64,000 nt of DNA. Origin: an uncultured Eubacterium sp. (GTDB lineage: Bacteria; Bacillota; Clostridia; Lachnospirales; Lachnospiraceae). Both the position numbers and the translations under genes were made by a program. The notes beneath the pieces are model-generated. The model was not told where the DNA came from. It was given only the letters and a program-made list of their open reading frames with translations, and searched no databases. How positions within the stretch are numbered: the first letter of the stretch is position 1; every line of letters begins with the position of its first letter. Where the stretch lies: contig CAUCXT010000002.1 in the NCBI GenBank assembly GCA_958446835.1, positions 83,684-147,683 of the forward strand, written 5' to 3'. Positions 8,919 through 18,134 of this stretch are shown one piece after another.

Positions 8919-9947
8919 GTGAAAAAGTCAGTGCGTCTTGCGGACATCGGAGCAAGGCTGGGAGTGAGCACCGTCACGGTCTCTAAGGCTCTTTCGGGAC
9001 AGAAGGGAGTCAGCGATACGCTCAGAAAGCAGATAGAGGAGCTTGCCGACAGCATGGGTTATGTGCCGCCGTCTAAGGAGCCGCGGGAGGCGAAGAACAG
9101 GAGCTACACGCTTGGAGTGCTTGTCGGGGAGCGCTATTTTGATAAATATGATTCCTTTTATCTTCAAATGTATAAGCAGATAACAGGGCGAGCCATTGCA
9201 AGAGAGTGCTTTGCGGTCATGGAGCCTATCAGCACGGAGGCGGAGAAGAATAAGGTACTGCCGAAGCTTGTAGCGGATAATCGAGTTGATGGAATCATTG
9301 TTATGGGACGGCTTAGCTGGGAATATCTTGATTTTCTTAATGGAAACTGTAGCCTTCCAATGATATATCTTGATTTCTGTGATAACAAAAAAGAGGCTGA
9401 TGCGGTGATATCGGACAGCTACTATGGTGCGTACAGACTTACCAACTATCTTTTTGAGATGGGGCACACCCGGATAGGCTATGTGGGCACGGTGCTTGCC
9501 ACAGGCTCAATCACCGACAGATATATGGGATACTTAAGGGCGATGATGGAGCATGGCAGTGAGGTAAAGCCGGAATGGGTAATCGAGGACAGGGAGAGAG
9601 AGCACGGAAGCATAGATCCGGAAAAATATATTCGCCTTCCGAATGAGCTTCCGACAGCGTTTGTCTGCAATTGTGATATTGCGGCGAGCTTTCTTATCAA
9701 GGCGCTTGAGGCGCGCGGACTCAGGGTGCCGCAGGATGTATCGGTGGTCGGCTATGACAATTTTATCTATCCCGGAATATGTGACGTCGAGATAACAACC
9801 TACGAGGTGGATATAAAGGAGATGGCGAGAAGGGCTGTACATACTCTGATAAAAAAGATTGCAGGCGAGGAGTACCGTCACAGAGTGTATATCGTGGAGG
9901 GGCAGCTCGTGATTAAAGATAGTGTGGCGGTGCTCAAAAAGAGTTGA
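8919..9947 (+). CDS. LacI-family transcriptional regulator of the mannan locus
   Basis: A 342-residue LacI/GalR regulator. Residues about 5-27 (RLADIGARLGVSTVTVSKAL) are the LacI helix-turn-helix and hinge, followed by a periplasmic-binding-protein-like sugar-sensing domain that ends with the typical dimer interface. The start is GTG at 8919, with AAGGAGGT at 8905-8912; no ATG in frame fits better. Its place between GH36 and the epimerase/GH130 genes suggests that it represses the mannan genes until a manno- or galacto-oligosaccharide binds. I could not identify a convincing operator palindrome. Confidence 0.92.
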   Translation: MKKSVRLADIGARLGVSTVTVSKALSGQKGVSDTLRKQIEELADSMGYVPPSKEPREAKNRSYTLGVLVGERYFDKYDSFYLQMYKQITGRAIARECFAVMEPISTEAEKNKVLPKLVADNRVDGIIVMGRLSWEYLDFLNGNCSLPMIYLDFCDNKKEADAVISDSYYGAYRLTNYLFEMGHTRIGYVGTVLATGSITDRYMGYLRAMMEHGSEVKPEWVIEDREREHGSIDPEKYIRLPNELPTAFVCNCDIAASFLIKALEARGLRVPQDVSVVGYDNFIYPGICDVEITTYEVDIKEMARRAVHTLIKKIAGEEYRHRVYIVEGQLVIKDSVAVLKKS

Positions 9948-10076
9948 GCCATTGTCGGACATGGTGAATATGCTCCGGACAGTTATAAAATATTGTAAAA
10001 AGTGCTCTGGCAAAAATACTTATAAAAGCAACTTATAATGTAATAAAAAACAATAAATGGAAAGGGGATACAATAA

Positions 10077-11339
10077 ATGAGCAACACAATTGTCACACCC
10101 GGTGTCGGGACTATCAAGCCGGATGATGAGCTTAATGTTATGAAGGAAGAGATTACAAGGGAACTCACAATGAGAATCATCCCATTCTGGAAGAGCCTTC
10201 TTGATGATGAGAATGGCGGCTATTACGGCTGGCTTTCGTATGATTTGAAGCTTGACAGAAACGCTGAGAAGGGCTGTATTTTAAACAGCAGAATCACATG
10301 GTTTTTTGCAAATGCATACACACTTTTAAAGGACAAGAGCCTTCTCAAGGAGGCTGAGCATGCGTATACATTTATGAGGGATAAATGTATAGACAGGGAG
10401 TACGGCGGAATATTCTGGTCGGTTACCTATGACGGCAAGCCGCTTGACACAACGAAGCATACATACAATCAGGCGTTTGCAATCTACGCGCTCTCATCTT
10501 ACTATGAGGCAGCAGGGGATGAGGAGGCGCTTAAGCTTGCTTATGATTTATACCATGTAATTGAGACAAAATGCCGCGATGAGGAAGGCTATCTTGAGGC
10601 GTTCACACGCGATTTTAAGCCGGCGAGCAATGAGAAGCTGTCTGAGAACGGAGTTATGGCAGGCAGAACGATGAACACACTGCTTCATGTTTTTGAGGCA
10701 TACACGGAGCTGTATCGCGTGACCGCAGATGAGGAGGTCAAGGGCAAGCTCTACGATATATTGAATCTCTTTGCGGACAAAATGTATAATCCGGAGAAAA
10801 AGCGTCAGGAAGTATTTTTTGACATGGACTACAATACACTTATCGACCTTCATTCGTACGGACATGATATTGAGACTTCATGGCTGATCGACAGGGGTAT
10901 TGAGATAATCGGAATGCAGGAGAAGCGTCAGGGCATAACAGACGGCGTATATAAGAAGCTGTATGACAAGCTCACACCAATCACCAAGGCACTTGCCGGA
11001 CATGTCTACGAGGAGGCGTTTAACGGCAATTCGCTTGCAAATGAGTGCGAGCGCGGCGTGGTGAACACCACAAGAGTATGGTGGGTTCAGGCTGAGACAG
11101 TCATTGGTTTCTTAAATGCCTACGAAAAAAATCCGGCTGCGGATGAGTACAGGGACGCCGCACTTTCGGAGTGGGAGTTCATCCAGTCATACCAGATTGA
11201 CAGGAGACCGGGCTCAGAGTGGTTCTGGGCAACCAACGAGGATGGCACGCCGCAGGAGGGCAGACCGATTGTTGAGCCATGGAAATGTCCATATCACAAT
11301 GGAAGAATGTGTATGGAAGTTATGAAGAGAATAGGGTAA
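10077..11339 (+). CDS. Mannobiose/cellobiose 2-epimerase (AGE family)
   Basis: A 420-residue (alpha/alpha)6-barrel protein of the N-acylglucosamine 2-epimerase family. His204 (TLLHVFEAY), His263 (DLHSYGHDIETSW) and His407 (CPYHNGRM) are in the positions of the catalytic histidines of cellobiose/mannobiose 2-epimerases. With a GH130 phosphorylase 18 bp downstream, the likely reaction is beta-1,4-mannobiose to mannosyl-glucose. Start ATG has AAAGGGG upstream. No signal peptide, so cytoplasmic. Distinguishing mannobiose from cellobiose preference rests on context. Confidence 0.9.
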   Translation: MSNTIVTPGVGTIKPDDELNVMKEEITRELTMRIIPFWKSLLDDENGGYYGWLSYDLKLDRNAEKGCILNSRITWFFANAYTLLKDKSLLKEAEHAYTFMRDKCIDREYGGIFWSVTYDGKPLDTTKHTYNQAFAIYALSSYYEAAGDEEALKLAYDLYHVIETKCRDEEGYLEAFTRDFKPASNEKLSENGVMAGRTMNTLLHVFEAYTELYRVTADEEVKGKLYDILNLFADKMYNPEKKRQEVFFDMDYNTLIDLHSYGHDIETSWLIDRGIEIIGMQEKRQGITDGVYKKLYDKLTPITKALAGHVYEEAFNGNSLANECERGVVNTTRVWWVQAETVIGFLNAYEKNPAADEYRDAALSEWEFIQSYQIDRRPGSEWFWATNEDGTPQEGRPIVEPWKCPYHNGRMCMEVMKRIG

Positions 11340-11357
11340 AAAAGGAGAGTAGTTGAT

Positions 11358-12524
11358 ATGATACATGAGAGATATTATGTTGAGAAGGCGAAGCAGGAGG
11401 CTTTGCTTGCCAGGAAGAATAACAAGAGTGATTTTTACAATGGAATATATGACAGATATGAGTATCCTGTGCTCACAAGGGAGCATACACCGATTGAGTG
11501 GAGATATGATTTGAACAAGGAGACAAATCCGTACTTTATGGAGCGTCTTGGCATAAATGCGGTTATGAATTCCGGAGCGATCATGTTAAATGGCAAGTAT
11601 TATCTCATTGCGCGCATAGAGGGAAATGACAGAAAGTCCTTCTTCGGCGTTGCAGAGAGCGATAATGGTGTGGATGGTTTCCGATTCTGGGATTACCCGG
11701 TAGTGCTTCCTGATACATGCCCGGAGGAGACTAATGTGTATGATATGAGACTTACACAGCATGAGGACGGATATATTTATGGCGTGTTCTGTTCGGAGAG
11801 CAAGGATACAAGCTCAAATGACCTTTCTGCGGCAGTGGCAGCAGCCGGAATTGTGAGAACCAAGGATTTAAAGACCTGGGAGAGACTTGACAATCTCACA
11901 ACACTCCATTCTCCACAGCAGAGAAATGTAGTGCTTCACCCTGAATTTGTTGACGGCAAGTATGCATTTTACACAAGACCTATGGATGATTTCATTGAGA
12001 CCGGAAGCGGCGGAGGAATCGGCTTCGGACTCTGCGATGACATAACACATGCAGTCATCGATGAGGAGAGGATGACGAGCATAAGGAAGTATCACACAAT
12101 CACAGAGGTCAAGAACGGAGCAGGTGCAACGCCAATCAAGACAGACCGCGGCTGGATTCACATTGCGCATGGCGTCAGAAATACTGCCGCAGGACTTCGC
12201 TATGTAATATATGCCTTTGCGACAGACCTTAAGGACCCTGCCAAGGTGATTGCAGAGCCGTCTGGGCTTCTCATCGGACCTAGAGGCGATGAGAGAGTCG
12301 GCGATGTGAGCAATGTTGTGTTCACCAACGGCGCAATCGTCAATGACAAGAATGAGGTGTTCATCTACTACGCTTCATCGGACACAAGACTTCATGTCGC
12401 AACCACAACAGTTGACAAGCTTGTCGATTATGTGTTCAACACACCACAGGACCCACTTCGTTCCCCGGACTGCGTGAAGCAGAGATGTGAGCTTATCGCT
12501 AAGAATATGGAGCTGTTGGGATAA
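11358..12524 (+). CDS. GH130 4-O-beta-D-mannosyl-D-glucose phosphorylase
   Basis: A 388-residue five-bladed beta-propeller glycoside phosphorylase. The WRYDLN and NVYDMRL motifs, with the candidate proton-donor Asp at residue 129, and the long N-terminal helical arm fit subfamily GH130_1, which phosphorolyses mannosyl-glucose to mannose-1-phosphate and glucose. Direct coupling to the epimerase gene supports this. The start at 11358 has AAAGGAG upstream. It is cytoplasmic by lack of signal peptide. Confidence 0.92.
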   Translation: MIHERYYVEKAKQEALLARKNNKSDFYNGIYDRYEYPVLTREHTPIEWRYDLNKETNPYFMERLGINAVMNSGAIMLNGKYYLIARIEGNDRKSFFGVAESDNGVDGFRFWDYPVVLPDTCPEETNVYDMRLTQHEDGYIYGVFCSESKDTSSNDLSAAVAAAGIVRTKDLKTWERLDNLTTLHSPQQRNVVLHPEFVDGKYAFYTRPMDDFIETGSGGGIGFGLCDDITHAVIDEERMTSIRKYHTITEVKNGAGATPIKTDRGWIHIAHGVRNTAAGLRYVIYAFATDLKDPAKVIAEPSGLLIGPRGDERVGDVSNVVFTNGAIVNDKNEVFIYYASSDTRLHVATTTVDKLVDYVFNTPQDPLRSPDCVKQRCELIAKNMELLG

Positions 12525-12552
12525 TTTAAGCAATAAAGAAGAGGTACAGTAT

Positions 12553-13722
12553 ATGTTTATAAGTCCATCGGACCCGCGACTAATTTATTGCGGGCGTATA
12601 GATTTTGACAATCCGGACGCACCTGTCATGGTGTATCCATCAAGCTATGTGACCTTCAGATTCACAGGAAATCTTCTGAAGGTAAAGCTCACCAACAAGC
12701 GTTCATGCTGGAGCAACAGGATGGGCTGTGTTGTCGATAGCGTTCAGACAGCGGTGTTGCTGTACGAAGATAATGAGGAGCATGAGTATACTATTTATGG
12801 AGATAATGCATGCGTTGAATTGAAAAGTTATGACGCCGTTGCTTCGGATTCCTATGAAAATTCTTATGAAAAAATAAGTGTGCCCGTCGAAAAAAATAAT
12901 ACTAAGAAGTTGAACATGTCGGATAATGACAATGATAAAGGTGAAGTCTGGCATGAGGTAATTTTCTTCAAGCGTCAGGATTCAGCCGACTATGTGACAA
13001 TTCATGGATTTGAGCTTGAGGATGGGGCAGAGATTGCGGTAAATGAGGCTGAGAAGAACAAGAAGTTAAAGCTGGAAGTCTATGGTGACAGCGTCTCCTG
13101 CGGAGAGGTGTCGGAGGCGGTTGATTATGTGGGAAAGGTTGACCCTGTGCATAATGGGGAATTTTCCAATAGCTGGTACTCATACGCATGGATGACGGCG
13201 CGAAAGCTCAATGCGAAGCTTCATAACATTTCACAGGGCGGGATAGCGCTTCTTGACGGTACCGGCTACTTTGGTGCGCCGGGGTATCTTGGTGTGGAGT
13301 CATGCTATGACAAGATAGAGTATCTTCCCGACCTTGGAGAGGTGAAGCAATGGGATTTTAGCAGATACACACCGGATGTGGTTGTGGTTGCTATAGGGCA
13401 GAATGACGCACATCCCGACAACTATATGCCAGAAGATTACGATGGTGCTAAGGCAAAAAGATGGCGTGAGCGCTATGAATGGCTCATAAGAAAGCTCATG
13501 CAGCTATATCCGGCAGCTAAGATAGTCCTTGCTACAACCATCCTCATGCATGATGCGGCATGGGACAGAGCGATAGATGACGTGTGCACGAAGATAGCCG
13601 CAGACAGGGTTCATCATTTCCTTTATAAGAGGAATGGTGCAGGAACGCCGGGGCATATCAGAATACCTGAGGCAGAGGAAATGTCGGAGGAGCTTGCGGC
13701 ATATATACAGAAAATTATGTAA
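12553..13722 (+). CDS. CE2-like acetyl esterase (beta-sandwich + SGNH)
   Basis: A 389-residue two-domain esterase: an N-terminal jelly-roll domain (about residues 1-165) and a C-terminal SGNH domain with nucleophile Ser180 in YGDSVSCGE, block III GQNDAH, and a C-terminal His in GTPGHIRIPEAEEM. This is the CE2 architecture; in Roseburia mannan loci a CE2 enzyme removes acetyl groups from manno-oligosaccharides. The open frame reaches back to 12487 inside GH130, but ATG 12553 with GAGG eight bases upstream is the sensible start. An acidic/Asn-rich insertion at about residues 95-130 is unusual. No secretion signal. Confidence 0.82.
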   Translation: MFISPSDPRLIYCGRIDFDNPDAPVMVYPSSYVTFRFTGNLLKVKLTNKRSCWSNRMGCVVDSVQTAVLLYEDNEEHEYTIYGDNACVELKSYDAVASDSYENSYEKISVPVEKNNTKKLNMSDNDNDKGEVWHEVIFFKRQDSADYVTIHGFELEDGAEIAVNEAEKNKKLKLEVYGDSVSCGEVSEAVDYVGKVDPVHNGEFSNSWYSYAWMTARKLNAKLHNISQGGIALLDGTGYFGAPGYLGVESCYDKIEYLPDLGEVKQWDFSRYTPDVVVVAIGQNDAHPDNYMPEDYDGAKAKRWRERYEWLIRKLMQLYPAAKIVLATTILMHDAAWDRAIDDVCTKIAADRVHHFLYKRNGAGTPGHIRIPEAEEMSEELAAYIQKIM

Positions 13723-13755
13723 ATATCGAAAAGCATATATTAAGAGCGGGGCAAT

Positions 13756-13794
13756 TGCACAACTGTTTATTGGCAGATTAGCGTTTCGCAATTA
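13756..13794. repeat. Half-unit of the intergenic palindromic repeat (copy B)
   Basis: This 39-base stretch matches the reverse complement of 8793-8831 at 34 of 39 positions, and the shared sequence continues as ATTACCTAT just as after copy A. It lies in the gap between the CE2-like and CE17-like genes, with AAGGAG of the next gene shortly after it. It may be a solo half of the element. Confidence 0.6.
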
Positions 13795-13829
13795 CCTATT
13801 CGTAATCAAAATATAAGGAGAATGGTAGC

Positions 13830-14999
13830 ATGAATGAACTGGCAAAATATATAGATTTTGGGCAAGGGGTTGCCAATCCGGGATACATCTGGGATATAAA
13901 AAATGTAATGAAGAGAGCTGAGGCGGGCGAGAAACTCACGATTGGATTTATCGGAGGGTCGATAACACAGGGAAGTCTGTCATCCACACCACAGAAATGC
14001 TATGCGTATCTTGTGTATGAATGGTGGGTAAAGACATTTCCGCAGGCAGAATTTAAGTATGTCAATGCAGGAATAGGAGGAACAACGTCGCAGTTCGGCG
14101 TGGCGAGGGCACAGGATGACCTGCTTGATGCGGAGCCGGATTTTGTCATAGCGGAATTTTCGGTAAATGATGAGAGCACCGAGCATTTTGAGGAGACCTA
14201 TGAGGGGCTTATAAGAAGGATTCTTTCGTCCAAATCACATCCGGCACTTATGCTTGTCCACAACGTGTGCTACAACAATGGAGCCAGCGCAGAGCTTGTA
14301 CATTCGAGAATTGCAAGACACTACAATATTCCGTCGGTGAGCATGCAGAGCACACTGTATAAGGCTCTTTTGAACTGTAGATTTGACAACAGAAGAATTA
14401 CCCCTGATGACCTTCACCCTAATGACTGTGGACATGAGCTTGTCAGCATGGTTATTACAAAAAGGCTTGAACAGATAAAAAATATGGTAAAGGCAGAGTA
14501 CGAGACGGCAAAATCACAGAGAGCTGTAGCGCAGCCTTATGCCGGAACTGCTGTTTTGCTCCCGGAGCCGTTGACAGCCAATGCCTACGAGGATTCCGTA
14601 AGATACCAGAATTATAACTCAACACCGGAGCTTGACGGCTTTAAGGCTGATACGTCTGAGCAGAGGGATATCACGGACTGCTTTAAGAAAGGATTTACGG
14701 CTTCTGAGAATGGAGCGAGCATTACTTTCAAGGTAAGTGGAAGCTGCCTTGCTGTACAGTTTAGAAAGACAATCCATAAGCCAGCCCCTGTTGCGGTTGC
14801 AGTCATTGACGGCGATGAGGCAAATGCGGTGACACTTGACGCTAATTTTGATGAGACCTGGGGGGATAAGCTGGAACTGTACACGCTGTTAGAGCATGGC
14901 GAGAATAAGGAACACACAGTGCAGATTAAGCTTGTAAAGACAAGTGAAGCTGATGCCTCAGAGTTCTATCTTGTGTCGGTTATCGCAAGCGGACAATAA
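13830..14999 (+). CDS. CE17-like manno-oligosaccharide acetylesterase (SGNH + CBM35-like)
   Basis: A 389-residue protein with an N-terminal SGNH domain and a C-terminal beta-sandwich (from about residue 265), the arrangement of CE17 enzymes described from Roseburia mannan loci. Ser44 lies in IGGSITQGS, the Asn block is SVNDES, and DDLH at 193-196 provides the Asp/His pair. CE17 enzymes remove 2-O-acetyl groups, complementing the 3-,4-,6-O activity of CE2, so the pair would deacetylate mannose completely. Start has AAGGAG nine bases upstream. No signal peptide: intracellular. Confidence 0.82.
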   Translation: MNELAKYIDFGQGVANPGYIWDIKNVMKRAEAGEKLTIGFIGGSITQGSLSSTPQKCYAYLVYEWWVKTFPQAEFKYVNAGIGGTTSQFGVARAQDDLLDAEPDFVIAEFSVNDESTEHFEETYEGLIRRILSSKSHPALMLVHNVCYNNGASAELVHSRIARHYNIPSVSMQSTLYKALLNCRFDNRRITPDDLHPNDCGHELVSMVITKRLEQIKNMVKAEYETAKSQRAVAQPYAGTAVLLPEPLTANAYEDSVRYQNYNSTPELDGFKADTSEQRDITDCFKKGFTASENGASITFKVSGSCLAVQFRKTIHKPAPVAVAVIDGDEANAVTLDANFDETWGDKLELYTLLEHGENKEHTVQIKLVKTSEADASEFYLVSVIASGQ

Positions 15000-15023
15000 A
15001 TAAAACAGAAAATGGAGAAAACT

Positions 15024-16403
15024 ATGTTCAGAGATGATTTCGTGTGGGGCGTTGCGAGCAGCGCCTATCAGGTTGAGGGCACAGACCCGGAGGACGGAAG
15101 AGGTAAGTGCGTGTGGGATGTGTTTACTGAGGAAGGACATATCCATGAGAACCAGAACGCATACACAGCCTGCGACCATATACATAGATATAAAGAAGAC
15201 TATGCACTTATGAAAAAATTCGGTATAAAGGCATACCGATTTTCGATGAACTGGGCGCGGATACTTCCGGAAGGAACCGGCAAGGTGAATGAAAAGGCGA
15301 TAGCCATGTATCGTGATATGATTGTCACGATGAAGGAGAACGGAATTACACCATACATCACAATGTTTCACTGGGAGCTTCCACAGGCGCTTCAGGTAAA
15401 GGGCGGCTGGCTCAATCCTCAGATTGTGGATTGGTTTGGCGAGTATGCCAAGGTGGTAGCCGAGAATTTTGCGGATTTGTGCGATTATTTTATAACGATA
15501 AATGAACCTCAGTGTGTTGTAGGACTTGGGCATCTCAGTGCAGTGCATGCGCCGGGTGTCAAGCACACAGTTACGGATACATTCCAGATTGCGCATAATC
15601 TGTTAAAGGCTCATGGGCAGGCGGTCATCAATTTAAGAAAATATGCCGGAAGGCCAATCAAGGTAGGATATGCTCCGACGGGCGGAGTTGCCTATCCTTA
15701 CACTGATTCGCCGGAGGATATAGAGGCGGCAAAGAAGGTGTATTTCGGTTTCTATAATCCATTGGACAACTGGACATGGAATGTAGCATGGTTTTCCGAC
15801 CCGGTATTTTTGGGACATTATCCTGAGGAAGGACTTAAAAAGTTCGAAAAATACCTTCCGGATATCACTAAAGAGGATATGGAGCTTATTCACCAGCCGC
15901 TTGATTTTATGGGACAGAATATTTATAACGGTTATTTTGTTCGCGCCGGAAAGAATGGTGAGCCGGAGTTTGTCGACAGGGCACCGGGCTTTCCAAGGAC
16001 AGCGACAGGCTGGCCTGTGACACCGCGGGCATTCTATTACGGCATTAAGTTCTTATATGAGAGGTACAAGCTCCCACTGTACATAACGGAAAACGGCATG
16101 TCCTGCCATGACCTTGTAAGCAGCGACCACAAGGTGCATGACCCTAACCGTATAACCTTCCTTGAGAGCTACATAAAGGGAATGGAGAAGGCAATAGACG
16201 AGGGTGCGGATGTACGCGGATATTTTGAGTGGACCTTCCTTGACAACTTTGAGTGGTCTGATGGCTACACACAGCGCTTCGGAATGGTTTACGTGGACTT
16301 CACGACACAGGAGCGCATACCGAAGGATTCAGCCTACTGGTACGCCAAGGTGATTGAGAGCAACGGAAAAATCCTGCCGGAGACGGGAATACTGTGGTGT
16401 TAG
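15024..16403 (+). CDS. GH1 beta-glucosidase/beta-mannosidase
   Basis: A 459-residue retaining glycosidase with the two GH1 signatures: acid/base Glu161 in ITINEP and nucleophile Glu356 in YITENG. The N-terminal FVWGVASSAYQVEG motif is the family signature. An ATG at 15012 lies 12 bases upstream, but it has no ribosome binding site, whereas TGGAGA precedes 15024. No phospho-sugar-binding signature was seen, so a free disaccharide or oligosaccharide substrate is likely; in this operon it may trim beta-glucosyl or mannosyl-glucose ends. It is the last gene before a terminator. Confidence 0.9.
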   Translation: MFRDDFVWGVASSAYQVEGTDPEDGRGKCVWDVFTEEGHIHENQNAYTACDHIHRYKEDYALMKKFGIKAYRFSMNWARILPEGTGKVNEKAIAMYRDMIVTMKENGITPYITMFHWELPQALQVKGGWLNPQIVDWFGEYAKVVAENFADLCDYFITINEPQCVVGLGHLSAVHAPGVKHTVTDTFQIAHNLLKAHGQAVINLRKYAGRPIKVGYAPTGGVAYPYTDSPEDIEAAKKVYFGFYNPLDNWTWNVAWFSDPVFLGHYPEEGLKKFEKYLPDITKEDMELIHQPLDFMGQNIYNGYFVRAGKNGEPEFVDRAPGFPRTATGWPVTPRAFYYGIKFLYERYKLPLYITENGMSCHDLVSSDHKVHDPNRITFLESYIKGMEKAIDEGADVRGYFEWTFLDNFEWSDGYTQRFGMVYVDFTTQERIPKDSAYWYAKVIESNGKILPETGILWC

Positions 16404-16440
16404 AAAACTGAATGTGAATGTGATTTATTGAATATAACAT

Positions 16441-16492
16441 AGCCCTCAGGAAGAATTTTAGCTGGAAAAGTTCTTTCAGGGGGCTTTGTTTA
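16441..16492 (+). terminator. Intrinsic terminator of the mannan operon
   Basis: A 15-base stem (16441-16455 with 16471-16485, 14 pairs including G-T) with a 15-base loop is followed by TTTGTTT. Confidence 0.85.
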
Positions 16493-16552
16493 ATTAAAAG
16501 GTATTTATTAATATTCTGAATGTGAAAAATCGGATTATTTTTATAGTGTTAC

Positions 16553-16580
16553 TTGAGAAAATGGTTATATAAACTATAAT
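16553..16580 (+). promoter_or_regulatory. Sigma-A-type promoter of the cysteine-rich flagellin gene
   Basis: TTGAGA (16553-16558), a 16-base spacer and a perfect TATAAT (16575-16580). No sigma-28-like CCGATA element is present upstream of this flagellin, unlike the main flagellin at 44067. Confidence 0.6.
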
Positions 16581-16605
16581 TATAATAAGGTTTATGGAGT
16601 TGTAT

Positions 16606-16619
16606 TGACAGGGAGGTCA
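16606..16619 (+). promoter_or_regulatory. Candidate CsrA hairpin on the flagellin ribosome binding site
   Basis: TGAC (16606-16609) and GTCA (16616-16619) pair to expose the loop AGGGAG, which contains GGA and overlaps the Shine-Dalgarno sequence GGGAGG. GGA in a hairpin loop over the ribosome binding site is the hallmark of CsrA repression. The stem is only four pairs. Confidence 0.4.
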
Positions 16620-16625
16620 TCACAA

Positions 16626-18008
16626 ATGATAATAACACATAATATATCGGCTATGAATACCAACAGACAGATGAGCATTGTAACCGACGATATGGAGAAG
16701 GTGTCTAAGAAATTATCGTCTGGCTATAGGATTAACAGTGCCGATGATGATGCGGCGGGATTATCTATTTCGGAGAAAATGAGGGCTCAGATAAAGGGGC
16801 TTAATAAGGGCTCAGACAATATACAGGATGGAATGAGCCTTATCAATGTTGCGGATGGCGCGCTTGAAGAAGTTCATAGCATGTTACAGAGAATGAATGA
16901 ATTATGTGTTCAGGCAGCGAATGATACCAATACTGACACGGACAGACAGGCTCTTCAGAGCGAGATTGATGAGCTTACAACAGAGATTACAAGGGTGGGG
17001 AAACAGACTACATTTAACACCATGCCTATACTTGATGATGCATTTGCGAAGAATAATACTCCGATTACATCGCTTGTTACCTGTGACGCCGCAGAGTCGG
17101 GATATCTTACGGAGGCGTACCAGATTAATGGTAAGTGGTATGCTGCCGCTAAATTGAATTTTTCAAATATTAATGCGGGAAATATCAGTCAGCTCAATGA
17201 TAAAGGATTTTCGTTTAATTGCAGTCAGAGCTGTCCGGAAGCGTTTGATTTTAAATTTTATACTGATGGAACTCCGAGCAGCGCGAGCAATCTTTCAGGA
17301 AGTGTATGTCATAAATATGTTATAGACATAAGTCAGTGTAAAACAGGAGCGGATGTACTGGATACTCTTTTTAAGTATGTCACTGATAACCCACCTCAAA
17401 ATGGTTCTAGTTCAAGTTCTACTCTTGTGGCAGGAGCAGTCAAGGTAAGTCATTCCAATGAAATGATAAAAGATGGTCATAGTATTATAATTTATGCCAA
17501 CTGGAATGCACAGAATACGGAGAGCGAAGCAAAGAAAGTGTATCCAAGGAACGGAATAAAAGATTCCGGAGCAATCGACTGTACCAGCCTTGTCAAGAAT
17601 ATATCCAATGACCTCAATAAATTTAAAATACAGTGCAGCTCCAATCCGGATGATTATCTGACAGTACAGACGCACAGAGTCAATTCGGAGACTCTCAAAA
17701 TCGATTCATTGTCTGTTACATCGCATAATGATGCCTCAACTTCGATAAAGAAGGTATCGGATGCGATTGACACGGTTTCGAGCTACAGAAGTGAGCTTGG
17801 AGCATACAGCAACAGACTTGAGCATGCATATAACAATGTGAAGAACACTAGTGAGAATGTTCAGGCGTCCGAATCTGCCATAAGGGATGCCGATATGGCA
17901 GATGAGATGGTGAAATATTCGCGAAATAATATTTTACAGCAGGTAGGAAATTCCATGCTTGCTCAGGCAAATCAGAGCAATCAGGGAGTTTTAAGTCTGC
18001 TTGCATAA
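16626..18008 (+). CDS. Flagellin with cysteine-containing central domain
   Basis: A 460-residue flagellin. The N-terminal HNISAMNTNRQ and the C-terminal MLAQANQSNQG segments are the standard D0/D1 coiled-coil regions, and LQRMNEL keeps the TLR5-type D1 motif. The central part (about residues 135-370) is an expanded surface domain. Unusually for a flagellin it has eight cysteines: one in D1 (NELCVQAAND), two close together in FNCSQSC, and five others spread through the centre. The start is ATG 16626 (GGGAGG nine bases upstream); an in-frame TTG at 16605 is less likely. The gene stands alone between GH1 and GH27, far from the flagellar block, with a sigma-A-type promoter and its own terminator. 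Confidence 0.93.
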   Translation: MIITHNISAMNTNRQMSIVTDDMEKVSKKLSSGYRINSADDDAAGLSISEKMRAQIKGLNKGSDNIQDGMSLINVADGALEEVHSMLQRMNELCVQAANDTNTDTDRQALQSEIDELTTEITRVGKQTTFNTMPILDDAFAKNNTPITSLVTCDAAESGYLTEAYQINGKWYAAAKLNFSNINAGNISQLNDKGFSFNCSQSCPEAFDFKFYTDGTPSSASNLSGSVCHKYVIDISQCKTGADVLDTLFKYVTDNPPQNGSSSSSTLVAGAVKVSHSNEMIKDGHSIIIYANWNAQNTESEAKKVYPRNGIKDSGAIDCTSLVKNISNDLNKFKIQCSSNPDDYLTVQTHRVNSETLKIDSLSVTSHNDASTSIKKVSDAIDTVSSYRSELGAYSNRLEHAYNNVKNTSENVQASESAIRDADMADEMVKYSRNNILQQVGNSMLAQANQSNQGVLSLLA

Positions 18009-18025
18009 TAGTGTAGAAGTTTACA

Positions 18026-18056
18026 GATGTTGGGGCTTTGCCTCAACATCTTTTTT
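18026..18056 (+). terminator. Intrinsic terminator of the flagellin gene
   Basis: Eleven-pair stem GATGTTGGGGC / GCCTCAACATC with a TTT loop, followed by TTTTTT. Confidence 0.93.
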
Positions 18057-18134
18057 GATAGACTTCATTTTTTCAATATGGTATAAATTAAAGTAGCAGA
18101 TAAAAAATATTTGCAGGGAGAAGGAGAAACGAAG

